Notes: generated by a model from the sequence alone, not told the origin. A stretch of 64,000 nt of DNA from Chitinophagaceae bacterium (GCA_019638475.1 JAHBTR010000004.1:124001-188000); one strand, 5' to 3'. Positions 1 through 9,367 are shown, counted from the first letter of the stretch. Program-made: numbers and translations.

Positions 1-1
1 A

Positions 2-373
2 TTGCCTTTGGTGGCAATGGCTTCTTTGTTAGTATTTTTATTTAGAAAAATAATTATTCTGGTTCTTTTTGATAAATCTTTTATGTATATGGAAGATTTA
101 TTTATGTGGCAAATGATTGGCGACTTTTTAAAAATTACTGCTTGGATGTTTGCTTATACAATGTGGGCAAAAAGATGGGTTACAATTTTTGTAATCAGCG
201 AAATTTCTTTAGCTCTTGTTTATTGTTTATTATCTGTTGTTTGTATTGATAATTTTAAATTAGGTTTATATGGTGCACCTGTTGCATATTGTGTAACTTA
301 TGTGTTGTATTTGTTAGGCATATTTTTTATGGTTAAACAAAAATTAGGCATTTCATTTAAGCCATTCAGATGA
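2..373 (+). CDS. O-antigen flippase (Wzx/WzxE-like), C-terminal fragment
   Basis: This is the last 123 codons of a gene that begins before the window. The protein is very hydrophobic, with about three membrane segments, and carries the stretch RKIIILVLFDKSF followed by DLFMWQMIGDFLKI. That pattern is typical of the C-terminal half of WzxE-type lipid-linked oligosaccharide translocases (MATE/polysaccharide transporter superfamily), which flip undecaprenyl-PP-linked repeat units across the inner membrane. Its stop overlaps the start of the next gene (ATGA), so the two are translationally coupled. A flippase at the head of a glycosyltransferase cluster fits a Wzx/Wzy-type locus. The N-terminal part cannot be judged. 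Confidence 0.8.
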   Translation: MPLVAMASLLVFLFRKIIILVLFDKSFMYMEDLFMWQMIGDFLKITAWMFAYTMWAKRWVTIFVISEISLALVYCLLSVVCIDNFKLGLYGAPVAYCVTYVLYLLGIFFMVKQKLGISFKPFR

Positions 374-1473
374 TTTATTTCTGGATAATTTTTTTATTAA
401 TTATTGCTCTTACCAATTTAGATTGGATAGAATCTTATAAAGAATATAAACTCTATTTTGCTGTATTTATAGGCATTGTATTAGTTGCTTTTGCAGGATT
501 AAGAGGCGATATTGATTTAGATTGGAGTAACTATTTAGACCATTATAAAGCTACTAAACTTGAATTAAGTAGAGGTAATTATGGTTATCAATATTATATA
601 GTAGAACCTTTATACATTCTTATTAATCAGGTTGCTATTCTATTAAAATTAAAATTTCAAGCAGTAATATTTTTTGTTGCAACTGTAGCAGTAAGTTTAA
701 ACCTTATTTGTTTTTGGCGATACTCTAAATATTTTTTTTTCTGTGTATTATTTTATTTTGTACATACTTATTTGTTAAGAGAAATGCTACAAATAAGAGC
801 AGGTTTAGCTTGTGCTATTTTAATGCTTTCTATTCCATATATTCAAGAAAAAAAGTTTAAACCATTTTTATTATTAGTTGTTATAGCTGGATTAATTCAT
901 TCTATATCTTGGGTATATCTGTTAGTATATATACTTTGTTTATTTCAATTCAGCAAAAAATCATACTGGATAATATTATTAACTTCTTTATTCATTGGTC
1001 AATTTTTCCCTTTAGGAGACCTCATTTTTTCAATATCAGACATCAATACTGATATTGTTGCTTTACAAAAAGTTGCAGGATATTATATTGACCAAGAGTT
1101 TAATTATGCTTTGGGTGTTTTTAAAAATCCAACACTATTAAAACAACTTTTCTTTTTAGTAATTGCTTTATTTTATTTTAATACTTTATCTAAAAAAATA
1201 CCTTATTTCAGAACTATTTTTAATTTATATTTTTTGTCTGTTTGTTGGCTTGCTTTGTTCAATGATTTTGGATTAATAGCAGGAAGACTTGCAACAGTCT
1301 TTTCAATAGTAGAGCCTATTTTAGTTACTGGACTTATTTATGTATTAAAACCTAAATTAAAATTTCAGCTAACGTATGTACTTTTTATTTGGGTATTAGC
1401 TTCAGGTATTTTGTTTTATAATTTATATATACAAACATTTATAGAACCTTATAAGTTTTTTTGGGAAGGATAA
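370..1473 (+). CDS. EpsG/Wzy-like polysaccharide polymerase, membrane protein
   Basis: This 367-residue protein has about ten hydrophobic segments from end to end and no soluble domain. Early residues include GLRGDIDLDWSNYLDHY, like the (R/Y)xGxxxDxxxY signature of the EpsG family; EpsG and Wzy proteins polymerise polysaccharide repeat units in the membrane. The gene starts inside the stop of the upstream flippase gene and is followed after 25 bases by a glycosyltransferase gene, which is the usual position for the polymerase. Wzy proteins have low sequence conservation, so the call rests on topology, the N-terminal motif and context. Confidence 0.72.
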   Translation: MIYFWIIFLLIIALTNLDWIESYKEYKLYFAVFIGIVLVAFAGLRGDIDLDWSNYLDHYKATKLELSRGNYGYQYYIVEPLYILINQVAILLKLKFQAVIFFVATVAVSLNLICFWRYSKYFFFCVLFYFVHTYLLREMLQIRAGLACAILMLSIPYIQEKKFKPFLLLVVIAGLIHSISWVYLLVYILCLFQFSKKSYWIILLTSLFIGQFFPLGDLIFSISDINTDIVALQKVAGYYIDQEFNYALGVFKNPTLLKQLFFLVIALFYFNTLSKKIPYFRTIFNLYFLSVCWLALFNDFGLIAGRLATVFSIVEPILVTGLIYVLKPKLKFQLTYVLFIWVLASGILFYNLYIQTFIEPYKFFWEG

Positions 1474-1498
1474 GATTATTTAAAATTTCGTATAAAGA

Positions 1499-2599
1499 AT
1501 GCACATAGTTTATATTATTTCAACTTTAAGAAGATGTGGTCCAACAAATTTATTGTATGATGTTATCAATCATTTACCAAATAACTATCAAGTTTCAATT
1601 ATAACATTATCCGATGAAAGAGAAAATTCAAGATGGACAGATTTTGAAACTATCAGCACAGTAAAAAGAATACAAAAAGTAAATAGCAATAATTCAAACT
1701 TATTCATACTTGGAAAAGCAGTTAAGCAAATGTGTGTAGAGCTAAAACCTGATGTTATACATACACAAGGTTTTAGACCAGATATTATTAGTGCAATATT
1801 TTTAAAAAATTATAAAAGAGTTTATAATATTCAAAACTATCCGTATGACGATTTTGTTATGCAGTTTGGATGGAAAGGCTACATAATGGCTTTTCTAAAT
1901 ATTTATTTATTAAGAAATGAAAAGTATGTTACTGTATGTTCTAAATATGTAAAAAATAAGATTGAAAAAAGTTTTAATCAACCACTTCATGTAGTTCAAA
2001 ATGCTGTAGAAATTGGTTTTGAAGAAAGGAGTGAGGAAGATAATAATAACCTTCGTAAAAAGTTAGGTTTCACAACATCAGATAAAATATTTGTTTTTGC
2101 TGGTAATTTAATAAAAAGAAAAAACCCTATTTATTTAATCAGAGCTTTTAATGAAGTAAATAAATCAGATACGTCATTAAAACTTTTAATTTTAGGAGAT
2201 GGATATTTAATGAATGAATGTAAAGAATTAGCAAAAAATAATACAAGTATAATATTTGTAGGAAATGTAAATGATGTTTCAAACTATTATCAAATAAGTC
2301 ATTATTATATCACTGCTTCATTATCAGAAGGAATGCCTGTTTCTGTTTTAGAAGCATTAAACCATACATTACCTGTTTTGCTTTCTAACATAAGCCAACA
2401 TGCAGAAGTTGTAGAAAGTATTCATTCTGCAGGAATGCTATTTGATAAAGAAAATAATATTGACTTACAAAATAAAATTAAAGACTTTATACAAAGAGAT
2501 TATCAGCAAATGCAGATTGATGCTGTTAATGCAATAAAGCAACAATTTAATGCTAAACGAATGTCAACAGATTTTCAAAATTTGTATAACCTAAACTAA
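1499..2599 (+). CDS. Glycosyltransferase family 4 (GT-B fold)
   Basis: This 366-residue protein has the two Rossmann halves of a GT-B enzyme. The N-terminal half starts MHIVYIISTLRRCGPTNLLYD, resembling the GG(A/P)xxxL acceptor loop. The C-terminal half carries VFAGNLIKRKNP and SEGMPVSVLEAL, the E(x7)E nucleotide-sugar binding motif of retaining GT4 enzymes. It should add a sugar to the lipid-linked repeat unit at the cytoplasmic face of the inner membrane. Donor and acceptor cannot be read from sequence. It lies between the polymerase gene and a GT2 gene, all on the same strand. Confidence 0.85.
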   Translation: MHIVYIISTLRRCGPTNLLYDVINHLPNNYQVSIITLSDERENSRWTDFETISTVKRIQKVNSNNSNLFILGKAVKQMCVELKPDVIHTQGFRPDIISAIFLKNYKRVYNIQNYPYDDFVMQFGWKGYIMAFLNIYLLRNEKYVTVCSKYVKNKIEKSFNQPLHVVQNAVEIGFEERSEEDNNNLRKKLGFTTSDKIFVFAGNLIKRKNPIYLIRAFNEVNKSDTSLKLLILGDGYLMNECKELAKNNTSIIFVGNVNDVSNYYQISHYYITASLSEGMPVSVLEALNHTLPVLLSNISQHAEVVESIHSAGMLFDKENNIDLQNKIKDFIQRDYQQMQIDAVNAIKQQFNAKRMSTDFQNLYNLN

Positions 2600-2642
2600 T
2601 ATCTTTTTAATAATTTCTCCCTTTACTTGAACGAATAGCTAT

Positions 2643-3467
2643 ATGAAAATTTCAGTTTCTATTGTTTTATATAATCCCGATAATAGAGTTTTACATACAA
2701 TTCAAAATGTACTTGATGCAACAAAAAATTTTGAATTTGTATTATACTTAATAGATAATTCTGCAACAAACAAATTTCAAAATGTAATTAACGAAAAGTT
2801 TAATTCAGATAAGATTGTTTACATTTTTAATAATAAAAATATTGGCTTTGGTGCAGCACATAATATTGCTTTAAGAAAAGAAATTGATAAAGCTACTTAT
2901 CATTTAATTTTAAATCCAGATGTTAGTTTTGAAGAAACTGTGTTACCTACTTTAATGAATTTTATGGAAGCTAATAAAAATGTAGGTTCTGTAATGCCAA
3001 AAATAATTTATCCAGATGGAAGCATTCAGTATGTTGCAAAATTACTTCCAACACCTGTAGATTTAATTTTTAAAAGATTTATTCCAGCATCGCTTATTGA
3101 AAAACGGATGGAACAATTTCAACTAAAATTCACAGGCTATAATAAACAAATGAATGTTCCTTATTTATCGGGTTGTTTTATGTTTTTAAGAATGGAAGCC
3201 TTGCAAAGTGTAGGTTTATTTGATGAACGTTTTTTTATGTATCCAGAAGATATTGATTTAACAAGGCGTATTCATCAAAAATACGAAACAATATTTTTAC
3301 CAGATGTAAGTGTAATACATGAACATGAGCAAGGCTCTTATAAAAATTTTAGGCTACTAAAAATTCATATAATCAATATGATTAAGTATTTCAACAAATG
3401 GGGTTGGGTGTTTGATAAAGAGAGGAGAGTGGTTAATAAGAAAGTATTGAATAGTTTAAGTAAATAA
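2643..3467 (+). CDS. Glycosyltransferase family 2, rhamnosyltransferase-like
   Basis: This 274-residue GT-A fold inverting glycosyltransferase begins SVSIVLYNPDN-like. It has the GFGAAHNIAL segment, NPDVSFEE in the DxD position, and FMYPEDIDLTRRI near residue 195-210, the ED catalytic region of WbbL/RfbF-type rhamnosyltransferases. No membrane segment is obvious. The presence of rfbB/C/A downstream makes dTDP-linked 6-deoxyhexose a plausible donor, but this is inference. Spacing to its neighbours is short (43 and 19 bases), in keeping with one operon. Confidence 0.85.
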   Translation: MKISVSIVLYNPDNRVLHTIQNVLDATKNFEFVLYLIDNSATNKFQNVINEKFNSDKIVYIFNNKNIGFGAAHNIALRKEIDKATYHLILNPDVSFEETVLPTLMNFMEANKNVGSVMPKIIYPDGSIQYVAKLLPTPVDLIFKRFIPASLIEKRMEQFQLKFTGYNKQMNVPYLSGCFMFLRMEALQSVGLFDERFFMYPEDIDLTRRIHQKYETIFLPDVSVIHEHEQGSYKNFRLLKIHIINMIKYFNKWGWVFDKERRVVNKKVLNSLSK

Positions 3468-3486
3468 ACAATATTTTTTTCTAAAT

Positions 3487-4191
3487 ATGCAAGCTATCAT
3501 TTTAGCAGGCGGTTTGGGTACTCGTTTAAAAACAGTAGTGGCAGATAAACCAAAAGTTTTATCTCCAGTTGCAGGCAAACCCTTTTTGTATTATATTATA
3601 GAGTATTTACAAAAACAAGGCGTTACAAATTATGTTTTTGCATTAGGCTATTTATCAGAACAAGTATTAGATTTTTTACAACAATATTATCCTTCACTTT
3701 CTTATCAATACAGTATAGAAGAAACACCTCTTGGCACAGGAGGGGGTATAAAAAAAGCCATTCAATTAGCTACAGAAGAAAATGTATTGGTAGTAAATGC
3801 AGATACTTTTTTTGATATTGATATTGCTAAAATGTTTTCAGTACATTATGCAGCAAATGCTCAGTGTACGGTGTCTTTAAAATTAATGAAAGATTTTGAT
3901 AGGTATGGCAGTGTTGAAATAGATACAGTAAATAAAATACTTTCATTTAAAGAAAAAGCCCTTGTAAAAGAAGGCTATATAAATGGAGGTTATTTAATTA
4001 TTAATAAAAATTACTATTTATCGGCAACAAAAAATTTACCACAAATTTTTTCTTTTGAAAAAGACTTTTTGGAAAAAGAACTCAATAAAATGCTGATAAA
4101 AGGTTTTATTTCAGAAGGCTATTTTATTGATATTGGTATTCCTCAGGATTATGCTTTATCTCAACAGGTTTTTGCAGATTTTAAGGCATAA
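3487..4191 (+). CDS. Sugar-phosphate nucleotidyltransferase, HddC-like
   Basis: This 234-residue protein has the nucleotidyltransferase signature GGLGTRLKTVVADKPKVL at its N terminus, the ETPLGTGGG loop and the NADTFFDID metal site. Length and motifs fit the family of D-glycero-alpha-D-manno-heptose 1-phosphate guanylyltransferase (HddC), which activates a hexose or heptose 1-phosphate with GTP. No gmhA, hddA or gmhB partner lies in the window, so the sugar substrate is open. The ATG starts 19 bases after the glycosyltransferase gene. Confidence 0.78.
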   Translation: MQAIILAGGLGTRLKTVVADKPKVLSPVAGKPFLYYIIEYLQKQGVTNYVFALGYLSEQVLDFLQQYYPSLSYQYSIEETPLGTGGGIKKAIQLATEENVLVVNADTFFDIDIAKMFSVHYAANAQCTVSLKLMKDFDRYGSVEIDTVNKILSFKEKALVKEGYINGGYLIINKNYYLSATKNLPQIFSFEKDFLEKELNKMLIKGFISEGYFIDIGIPQDYALSQQVFADFKA

Positions 4192-4289
4192 AACTGGGTA
4201 TTTATAAAGTTTGATGAGGATTTGAAAAAATAATCATCATTTATATTGTTCATTTCTTTATCTTGCTCACTTTAATTTTTGGTTATTAA

Positions 4290-5258
4290 ATGAATATTTG
4301 TGTAATCGGAGGCTCGGGATTTATTGGCTCACATCTGATTGATTCTATTGCTACCAAACATACTGTAACTAACGTAGATAAGCAATTACCCGAATGGGAA
4401 AATTCAAATGTTATGTCTGTTCAGGCAGATGTAAGAAATTATGATGCATTAAAAAATGCAATCCCCAATAATACAGACTATATTATTCTTTTAGCAGCAG
4501 AACATAGAGACGATGTTTCGCCTACTTCTTTATATTATGAAGTAAATGTAGAAGGTACACATAATGTATTAAAAATAATGGCAGAAAAGAATATTGAGCA
4601 TATTATATTTACAAGTTCTGTGTCTGTTTATGGCTTAAATAAAAAAAATCCTGATGAACTTTCTGGCACAGACCCCTTTAATCATTATGGAAAAAGCAAA
4701 TTAGAAGCAGAAAAAGTATTAAGACGTTGGTTTGATAATGATAGAAATGGCAAATCACTCATCATTATTAGACCTACAGTAACTTTTGGACCTGGCAATA
4801 GAGGCAATGTGTATAATTTATTAAAACAAATTGCAAGTAATCGTTTTGTAATGGTGGGTCGTGGGCGTAATAGAAAATCTATGGCTTATGTAGAAAATGT
4901 AGCAGGTTTTATAAGCCATTGTTTAGACCAACATTTTAAAGGTTATCATTTATTTAATTATATAGATAAACCAGATTTAGCTACTAAAGAATTAGTACAT
5001 CATGCAGAAGCAGCTTTAGGCAAAAAATTATTTCCTATTCGTATTCCTTATTTTATAGGCTACTTAGGAGGCATGACATTAGATATAGTTTCAAAATTTA
5101 CAAAGAAAAAATTTTCTATAAGTGCAGTAAGGGTTAAAAAGTTTTGTGCTACTACACAGTTTTCTTCTGCCACTATTCAAGCTACCAATTATTCCCCAAA
5201 AAAATCTTTAGCAGAAGGCTTAGAAATTACTATTAAAAGTATAGTAAACGAACAATAA
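4290..5258 (+). CDS. NAD-dependent epimerase/dehydratase (extended SDR)
   Basis: This 322-residue extended short-chain dehydrogenase has the NAD-binding motif GGSGFIGSH at residues 7-15, the SSVSVYG strand and the catalytic YGKSK (YxxxK) motif near residue 135. RPTVTFGPGNRGN lines the sugar-nucleotide site. Such enzymes change the configuration or oxidation state of nucleotide sugars. Which sugar cannot be told from sequence; the C-terminal third is not one of the common GalE, RmlB or WbpP types that I recognise. It sits ahead of gmd after a 98-base gap. Confidence 0.82.
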   Translation: MNICVIGGSGFIGSHLIDSIATKHTVTNVDKQLPEWENSNVMSVQADVRNYDALKNAIPNNTDYIILLAAEHRDDVSPTSLYYEVNVEGTHNVLKIMAEKNIEHIIFTSSVSVYGLNKKNPDELSGTDPFNHYGKSKLEAEKVLRRWFDNDRNGKSLIIIRPTVTFGPGNRGNVYNLLKQIASNRFVMVGRGRNRKSMAYVENVAGFISHCLDQHFKGYHLFNYIDKPDLATKELVHHAEAALGKKLFPIRIPYFIGYLGGMTLDIVSKFTKKKFSISAVRVKKFCATTQFSSATIQATNYSPKKSLAEGLEITIKSIVNEQ

Positions 5259-5279
5259 TTTTTTTTTTAAATTTAGATT

Positions 5280-6389
5280 ATGAAAAAGGCACTGATAACT
5301 GGCATTACAGGTCAGGATGGAGCATATTTAACAGAGTTATTACTCAAAAAAGGATATGAAGTACATGGTATTAAACGTAGAAGTTCTTTATTCAATACTG
5401 CACGTATAGACCATTTTTATGAAGACCCACACACGCCCAATCGTCATTTAATTTTACATCATGGAGATTTGACAGATAGCACCAACCTTATCAGAATAAT
5501 ACAAGAAGTACAACCAGATGAAATTTATAATTTGGCTGCTATGAGCCATGTGCAGGTAAGTTTTGAAACACCAGAATATACAGCCAATGCAGATGGTATA
5601 GGCACATTAAGAATTTTAGAAGCAATACGTTTATTAAACTTAACAAATAAAACAAAAATATATCAGGCTTCTACATCAGAATTATATGGCTTAGTACAAG
5701 CAGTGCCCCAAAGCGAAACAACACCATTTTATCCAAGAAGCCCTTATGCTGTGGCTAAATTATATGCTTATTGGATAACTGTTAATTACAGAGAAGCCTA
5801 TAATATGTTTGCATGTAATGGTATTTTATTCAACCATGAATCACCCATTCGTGGAGAAACTTTTGTTACAAGAAAAATTACCAGAGCTACTGCAAAAATT
5901 GCACTTGGTTTACAAGATTGTTTATTTCTTGGAAACCTAAATTCTAAAAGAGATTGGGGACATGCAAAAGATTATGTAGAAGCTATGTGGCTAATTCTTC
6001 AACAAGAGGTAGCTGAAGATTTTGTCATTGCAACAGGTATTACAACAACTATCAGAGATTTTGTAAAAATGTCTTTTAAAGAAGTAGGTATAGAGTTAGA
6101 TTTTAGAGGAGAAGCAGAAAAAGAAGAAGGTTTTGTAGTAGCTTGTAATGGGAAGTATAAAGTAGATATTGGTAAAGTAGTTATTAAAGTTGACCCTCGT
6201 TATTTTAGACCTACAGAAGTAGATTTATTAATTGGCGACCCAACAAAATCTAAAACAAAATTAGGCTGGAAACCAAAATATGATTTACCTGCTTTGGTAA
6301 AAGATATGGTAGAAAGTGATGTAGAACTTTTTACAAAAGAAAAATTCTTAAAAGAGAATGGTTATAATGTAAAAAATGAATTTGAATAA
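5280..6389 (+). CDS. gmd: GDP-mannose 4,6-dehydratase
   Basis: It converts GDP-D-mannose to GDP-4-keto-6-deoxymannose, the first step to GDP-L-fucose. At 369 residues the length is normal for Gmd. Visible hallmarks are [15 protein letters not shown] (NADP site), KRRSSLFNT, the STSELYG catalytic Thr/Glu region, [12 protein letters not shown] (YxxxK) and [17 protein letters not shown]. Its stop overlaps the start of the GDP-fucose synthase gene by one base, so the two steps are made together. No manA/B/C gene for GDP-mannose supply is in the window. Confidence 0.96.
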   Translation: MKKALITGITGQDGAYLTELLLKKGYEVHGIKRRSSLFNTARIDHFYEDPHTPNRHLILHHGDLTDSTNLIRIIQEVQPDEIYNLAAMSHVQVSFETPEYTANADGIGTLRILEAIRLLNLTNKTKIYQASTSELYGLVQAVPQSETTPFYPRSPYAVAKLYAYWITVNYREAYNMFACNGILFNHESPIRGETFVTRKITRATAKIALGLQDCLFLGNLNSKRDWGHAKDYVEAMWLILQQEVAEDFVIATGITTTIRDFVKMSFKEVGIELDFRGEAEKEEGFVVACNGKYKVDIGKVVIKVDPRYFRPTEVDLLIGDPTKSKTKLGWKPKYDLPALVKDMVESDVELFTKEKFLKENGYNVKNEFE

Positions 6390-7321
6390 TGATGGAACTA
6401 AGTGCAAAAATATATGTAGCAGGACATAGAGGAATGGTAGGAAGTGCTATAATTCGCAATCTTCAAAAAAAAGGTTATTCAAATATTATTTACAAAACAT
6501 CTAAAGAACTTGATTTAAGAAACCAACAAGCTGTAAATAATTTTTTTGAAAAAGAAAAACCACAATATGCTTTCTTAGCTGCTGCAAAAGTGGGTGGTAT
6601 TGTTGCTAACAATACTTATCGTGCAGATTTTATTTATGAAAACCTGATGATAGAAGCCAATATTATTCATGCTGCTTTTGTACATAAAGTAGAAAAATTA
6701 TTGTTTCTCGGTTCGTCTTGCATTTATCCAAAATTAGCACCACAACCTTTAAAGGAAGAGTATCTTTTATCAGGTTATTTAGAAGAAACCAATCAGCCTT
6801 ATGCCATAGCAAAAATTGCAGGTATAGAATTGTGTAATAGTTATAGAAGACAATATGGCTGTAATTTTATTTCAGCTATGCCTACTAATTTATATGGGCA
6901 AAATGATAATTACGATTTGAACAATTCTCATGTATTACCTGCTTTATTAAGAAAATTTATTACAGCTAAAAAAAATAATATTCCTTCTGTAGAATTATGG
7001 GGAACTGGTACTCCAAGAAGAGAATTTTTGCATGTAGATGACTTAGCAGAAGCTTGTTATTTTTTAATGAACAAATATAATGAAGAAGGATTGGTAAATG
7101 TAGGTGTAGGCGAAGATGTAACTATTTTAGAATTAGCACAATTAGTAAAAAAAATAACAGGTTATGAAGGTAATATTCAATTAAATACATCTAAACCTGA
7201 TGGCACACCTCGTAAACTTTTAGATGTAACCAAAATAAATAACATAGGTTGGAAAGCCACCATTTCTTTAGAAGAAGGCATAAAAGCCGTTTACGAAGAA
7301 ATTAAAAACAATGATTGGTAA
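6389..7321 (+). CDS. fcl: GDP-L-fucose synthase
   Basis: This bifunctional 3,5-epimerase/4-reductase turns the Gmd product into GDP-L-fucose. The 310-residue protein shows GHRGMVGSA (NADP motif), SSCIYPK with the conserved Ser/Cys, the [11 protein letters not shown]xxxK site and LYGQNDNYD followed by SHVLPALL, all diagnostic of the family (WcaG/Fcl). Two adjacent ATG codons start it (6389 and 6392); the first overlaps the gmd stop. Together with gmd it shows that fucose or a derivative is part of the surface glycan. Confidence 0.95.
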   Translation: MMELSAKIYVAGHRGMVGSAIIRNLQKKGYSNIIYKTSKELDLRNQQAVNNFFEKEKPQYAFLAAAKVGGIVANNTYRADFIYENLMIEANIIHAAFVHKVEKLLFLGSSCIYPKLAPQPLKEEYLLSGYLEETNQPYAIAKIAGIELCNSYRRQYGCNFISAMPTNLYGQNDNYDLNNSHVLPALLRKFITAKKNNIPSVELWGTGTPRREFLHVDDLAEACYFLMNKYNEEGLVNVGVGEDVTILELAQLVKKITGYEGNIQLNTSKPDGTPRKLLDVTKINNIGWKATISLEEGIKAVYEEIKNNDW

Positions 7322-7360
7322 TACACATTATAGCAATAACAAAATATTGACCATTCAAAC

Positions 7361-8548
7361 ATGAACAAACCCAACATTATTATTATTCTCAATAGATTAG
7401 TAATTGGTGGGCAAGCTGTAGATACCATTCCTTTAGCCTATTATTTACAACAGTATTTCAATGTTTTAATTTTGTATGGAGAAAAAGAAACTGATGAAGT
7501 AGAAGCCTCTTTTTTACTACAACAATACACAGGTCTTCAATTAAAAAAAATAAAACATTTAAAAAGAACCATTAACCCTATTGCAGATATTATAGCTTTT
7601 ATAGAAATTGTAAAGCAAATAAAATTATTTAAAGCAACAGTTGTACATACACATGGTTCTAAAAGCGGCTTGTTAGGAAGGTTAGCAGCAAAGTATTTAA
7701 GTGTGCAAGTAATTGTTCACACTTTTCATGGGCATTTATTTCATTCTTATTTTAATTCATTCGGAACTTGGTTATTGATTCAAGTAGAAAAATTTTTAGC
7801 TAAAATTTCTACACACATTATTGCATTAAGTGAAAAACAAAAAAATGAATTAGTACAGCAGTATAAAATTGTATCGTCAAATAAAATACATGTTATACCA
7901 CTAGGTATTGATGAAAATAATTTTATACAAAATGATTCTTCTAAGAGAGAAAATTTTAGGGCTAAGTTTCATTTAAAAGAAAGTGATATTGCTGTAGGGC
8001 TTGTTGGTAGAGTTGTTCCTATCAAAAATCATCAATTATTTGTAGATATTGCAGAGCAAGTAATTAATAATAACCAATACCAGCATATTTATTTTTTCAT
8101 TATTGGCGATGGTTCTGGAATGCAAACTTTAATGGATAATCTTGATAAAAGAAGTATTGAATATCATCCAAAATACAATAGTAGTCGTATCATTTTTACT
8201 TCATGGGTAGAAGATATGATTTGGGCTTATTATGGGTTAGATATTGTTATGCTTACATCTTTAAATGAAGGCACACCATTATCAATTATTGAAGCACAAC
8301 TTTGTGGAAAGCCTGTAATAGCCACAGATGTAGGAGGTGTAAAAGATACTTTTTTACCAAGCAAATCTGGTTTTTTGGTTGAAGGCTATGAGAAAGAAAA
8401 TTATATACAGCCCTTGTTACAATTAGTAAATGATACTCAGCTTATGCAGCAAATGAGTGATGAAGCTGTTAAATTTGCAACCCATAATTTTGCCAAACAA
8501 AAAGAAGTAGAAGCTGTAAAAGAATTGTATTTACATGAAATAGGATAG
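7361..8548 (+). CDS. Glycosyltransferase family 4 with replaced C-terminal end
   Basis: This 395-residue GT-B glycosyltransferase has NRLVIGGQAVDTI at the N terminus, VHTHGSKSGLLGRLAAK near residue 95 and a C-terminal SLNEGTPLSIIEAQLCGKPVIAT with the E(x7)E motif. It is related to EPS glycosyltransferases that act on lipid-linked saccharides. Its last 30 codons are odd: bases 8466-8521 recur exactly at 9275-9330, where a second, differently ending copy of the same C terminus reads up to a stop at 9363. The present tail (KELYLHEIG) therefore looks exchanged when the toxin-antitoxin pair arrived. The conserved catalytic parts are intact, so it is probably functional. Confidence 0.85.
   Translation: MNKPNIIIILNRLVIGGQAVDTIPLAYYLQQYFNVLILYGEKETDEVEASFLLQQYTGLQLKKIKHLKRTINPIADIIAFIEIVKQIKLFKATVVHTHGSKSGLLGRLAAKYLSVQVIVHTFHGHLFHSYFNSFGTWLLIQVEKFLAKISTHIIALSEKQKNELVQQYKIVSSNKIHVIPLGIDENNFIQNDSSKRENFRAKFHLKESDIAVGLVGRVVPIKNHQLFVDIAEQVINNNQYQHIYFFIIGDGSGMQTLMDNLDKRSIEYHPKYNSSRIIFTSWVEDMIWAYYGLDIVMLTSLNEGTPLSIIEAQLCGKPVIATDVGGVKDTFLPSKSGFLVEGYEKENYIQPLLQLVNDTQLMQQMSDEAVKFATHNFAKQKEVEAVKELYLHEIG
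8466..8521 (+). repeat. 56-bp direct repeat, left copy (inside GT4 3' end)
   Basis: These 56 bases are identical to 9275-9330. They encode the C-terminal stretch VKFATHNFAKQKEVEAVK of the glycosyltransferase. The two copies flank the toxin-antitoxin pair. Confidence 0.95.
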
Positions 8549-8605
8549 AACAATTCATGTATTAACAATCAAAGTAAATCTGTCGTTTCTAACTGCTAAA
8601 ATCTT

Positions 8606-8613
8606 TATATTTG
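8606..8613 (+). promoter_or_regulatory. -7 box TATATTTG ahead of antitoxin gene
   Basis: TATATTTG matches the Bacteroidota TAnnTTTG -7 element and ends four bases before the ATG at 8618, so the transcript would start at or near the start codon (leaderless). No clear -33 TTTG is seen upstream. Confidence 0.45.
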
Positions 8614-8617
8614 AATT

Positions 8618-8842
8618 ATGAATACAGTACAGATTGATATATTAAATCCAAAAGCAGGAGAATTACTGCAAAACCTTGCTGATATGAATTTAATTTCTAT
8701 CAAAGATTCAGCAGACAAAGGCTTTTTAAAAGCTGTTATGAAATTGCGTAAAAAAGCAATAAAAAATCCGCCGTCTTTAGATGATATTACAAAGGAAGTA
8801 GAATTAGTAAGAGCAAAACGATATGCTAAAAGAGAGAAATAG
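8618..8842 (+). CDS. Antitoxin of PIN-type toxin-antitoxin pair
   Basis: This 74-residue protein overlaps the following PIN gene by 20 bases. It begins MNTVQIDILNPKAGELLQNLADMNLI and ends SLDDITKEVELVRAKRYAKREK. This layout, a short N-terminal strand-helix part and a basic C-terminal helix, is common for Bacteroidota antitoxins that precede COG1569-type PIN proteins. The N-terminal part would dimerise and bind DNA and the C-terminal helix would cover the toxin; this is inferred from the family. The gene has its own -7 box and is an insertion in the polysaccharide operon. Confidence 0.72.
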   Translation: MNTVQIDILNPKAGELLQNLADMNLISIKDSADKGFLKAVMKLRKKAIKNPPSLDDITKEVELVRAKRYAKREK

Positions 8843-9242
8843 AATTATTATTGACACAAATCTTTGGATAAGTTTTTTATTAATAAATGATTTCTCAAAA
8901 TTAGACCGCATACTTGCAGCCAATCGAATCCAATTTCTTTTTAGCCAAGCATTATTAGATGAATTTATAGAAGTAGCCCAACGACCTAAATTCAAAAAAT
9001 ATTTTTCATTAACTGATTTAGAAAACTTGCTAATTCAAATCAGGAATGAAGCAGAGTTTATAAATGTTACAAGCAATATAAATATTTGCCGAGACCCCAA
9101 AGATAATTTTTTACTTTCTCTTGCAAAAGATGGTAAAGCCACACATTTAATTACTGGTGACAAAGATTTACTTGACATTAAAATTTTTGGTAAAACAAAA
9201 ATTTTAAAAATAACCGACTTCTTATTAAAAGAACAAGTATAA
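8823..9242 (+). CDS. PIN-domain toxin, COG1569 family ribonuclease
   Basis: This 139-residue protein is a complete PIN domain. The acidic residues expected for the metal site are visible: D11 in IIIDTNLW, E47 in LLDEF, D91/D94 in CRDPKDNFLL and D113 in TGDKDLL. The CRDPKDN and HLITGDKDLL motifs are characteristic of the putative toxin component, PIN family (COG1569). Such proteins are usually Mg-dependent RNases. It overlaps the antitoxin gene by 20 bases. Between its stop and the next gene lie 125 bases holding only the stranded glycosyltransferase 3' end. Confidence 0.88.
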   Translation: MLKERNRIIIDTNLWISFLLINDFSKLDRILAANRIQFLFSQALLDEFIEVAQRPKFKKYFSLTDLENLLIQIRNEAEFINVTSNINICRDPKDNFLLSLAKDGKATHLITGDKDLLDIKIFGKTKILKITDFLLKEQV

Positions 9243-9273
9243 TGCCCAATATTTATAAGCAAAGAACTACAAA

Positions 9274-9363
9274 TCTGTTAAATTTGCAACCCATAATTTT
9301 GCCAAACAAAAAGAAGTAGAAGCTGTAAAAAATGCGTATTTACAGCAGTTAAAAAATAATTAA
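9274..9363 (+). pseudogene. Stranded 3' end of the GT4 gene
   Basis: In frame from 9274, this segment reads the last 30 codons of a GT4 protein: the 56-bp repeat (VKFATHNFAKQKEVEAVK) followed by NAYLQQLKNN and TAA at 9361. Its spacing to the next ATG (9368) is four bases, like a native operon junction. It is best read as the original 3' end of the gene at 7361-8548, cut off when the toxin-antitoxin segment was inserted. It has no start codon and is not expected to be translated alone. Confidence 0.82.
9275..9330 (+). repeat. 56-bp direct repeat, right copy
   Basis: Identical to 8466-8521. It bounds the toxin-antitoxin insertion on the right side. Confidence 0.95.
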
Positions 9364-9367
9364 TTCA

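Noticed and set aside
8804..8995. Minus-strand frame across the antitoxin/toxin junction
   Set aside because: It is the complement of real coding sequence with no family resemblance.
9254..9275. AAGCAAAGAAC near the first TA pair, similar to the CRISPR-like repeat core
   Set aside because: Only about 11 bases agree and the following bases are glycosyltransferase coding sequence; chance in AT-rich DNA is likely.
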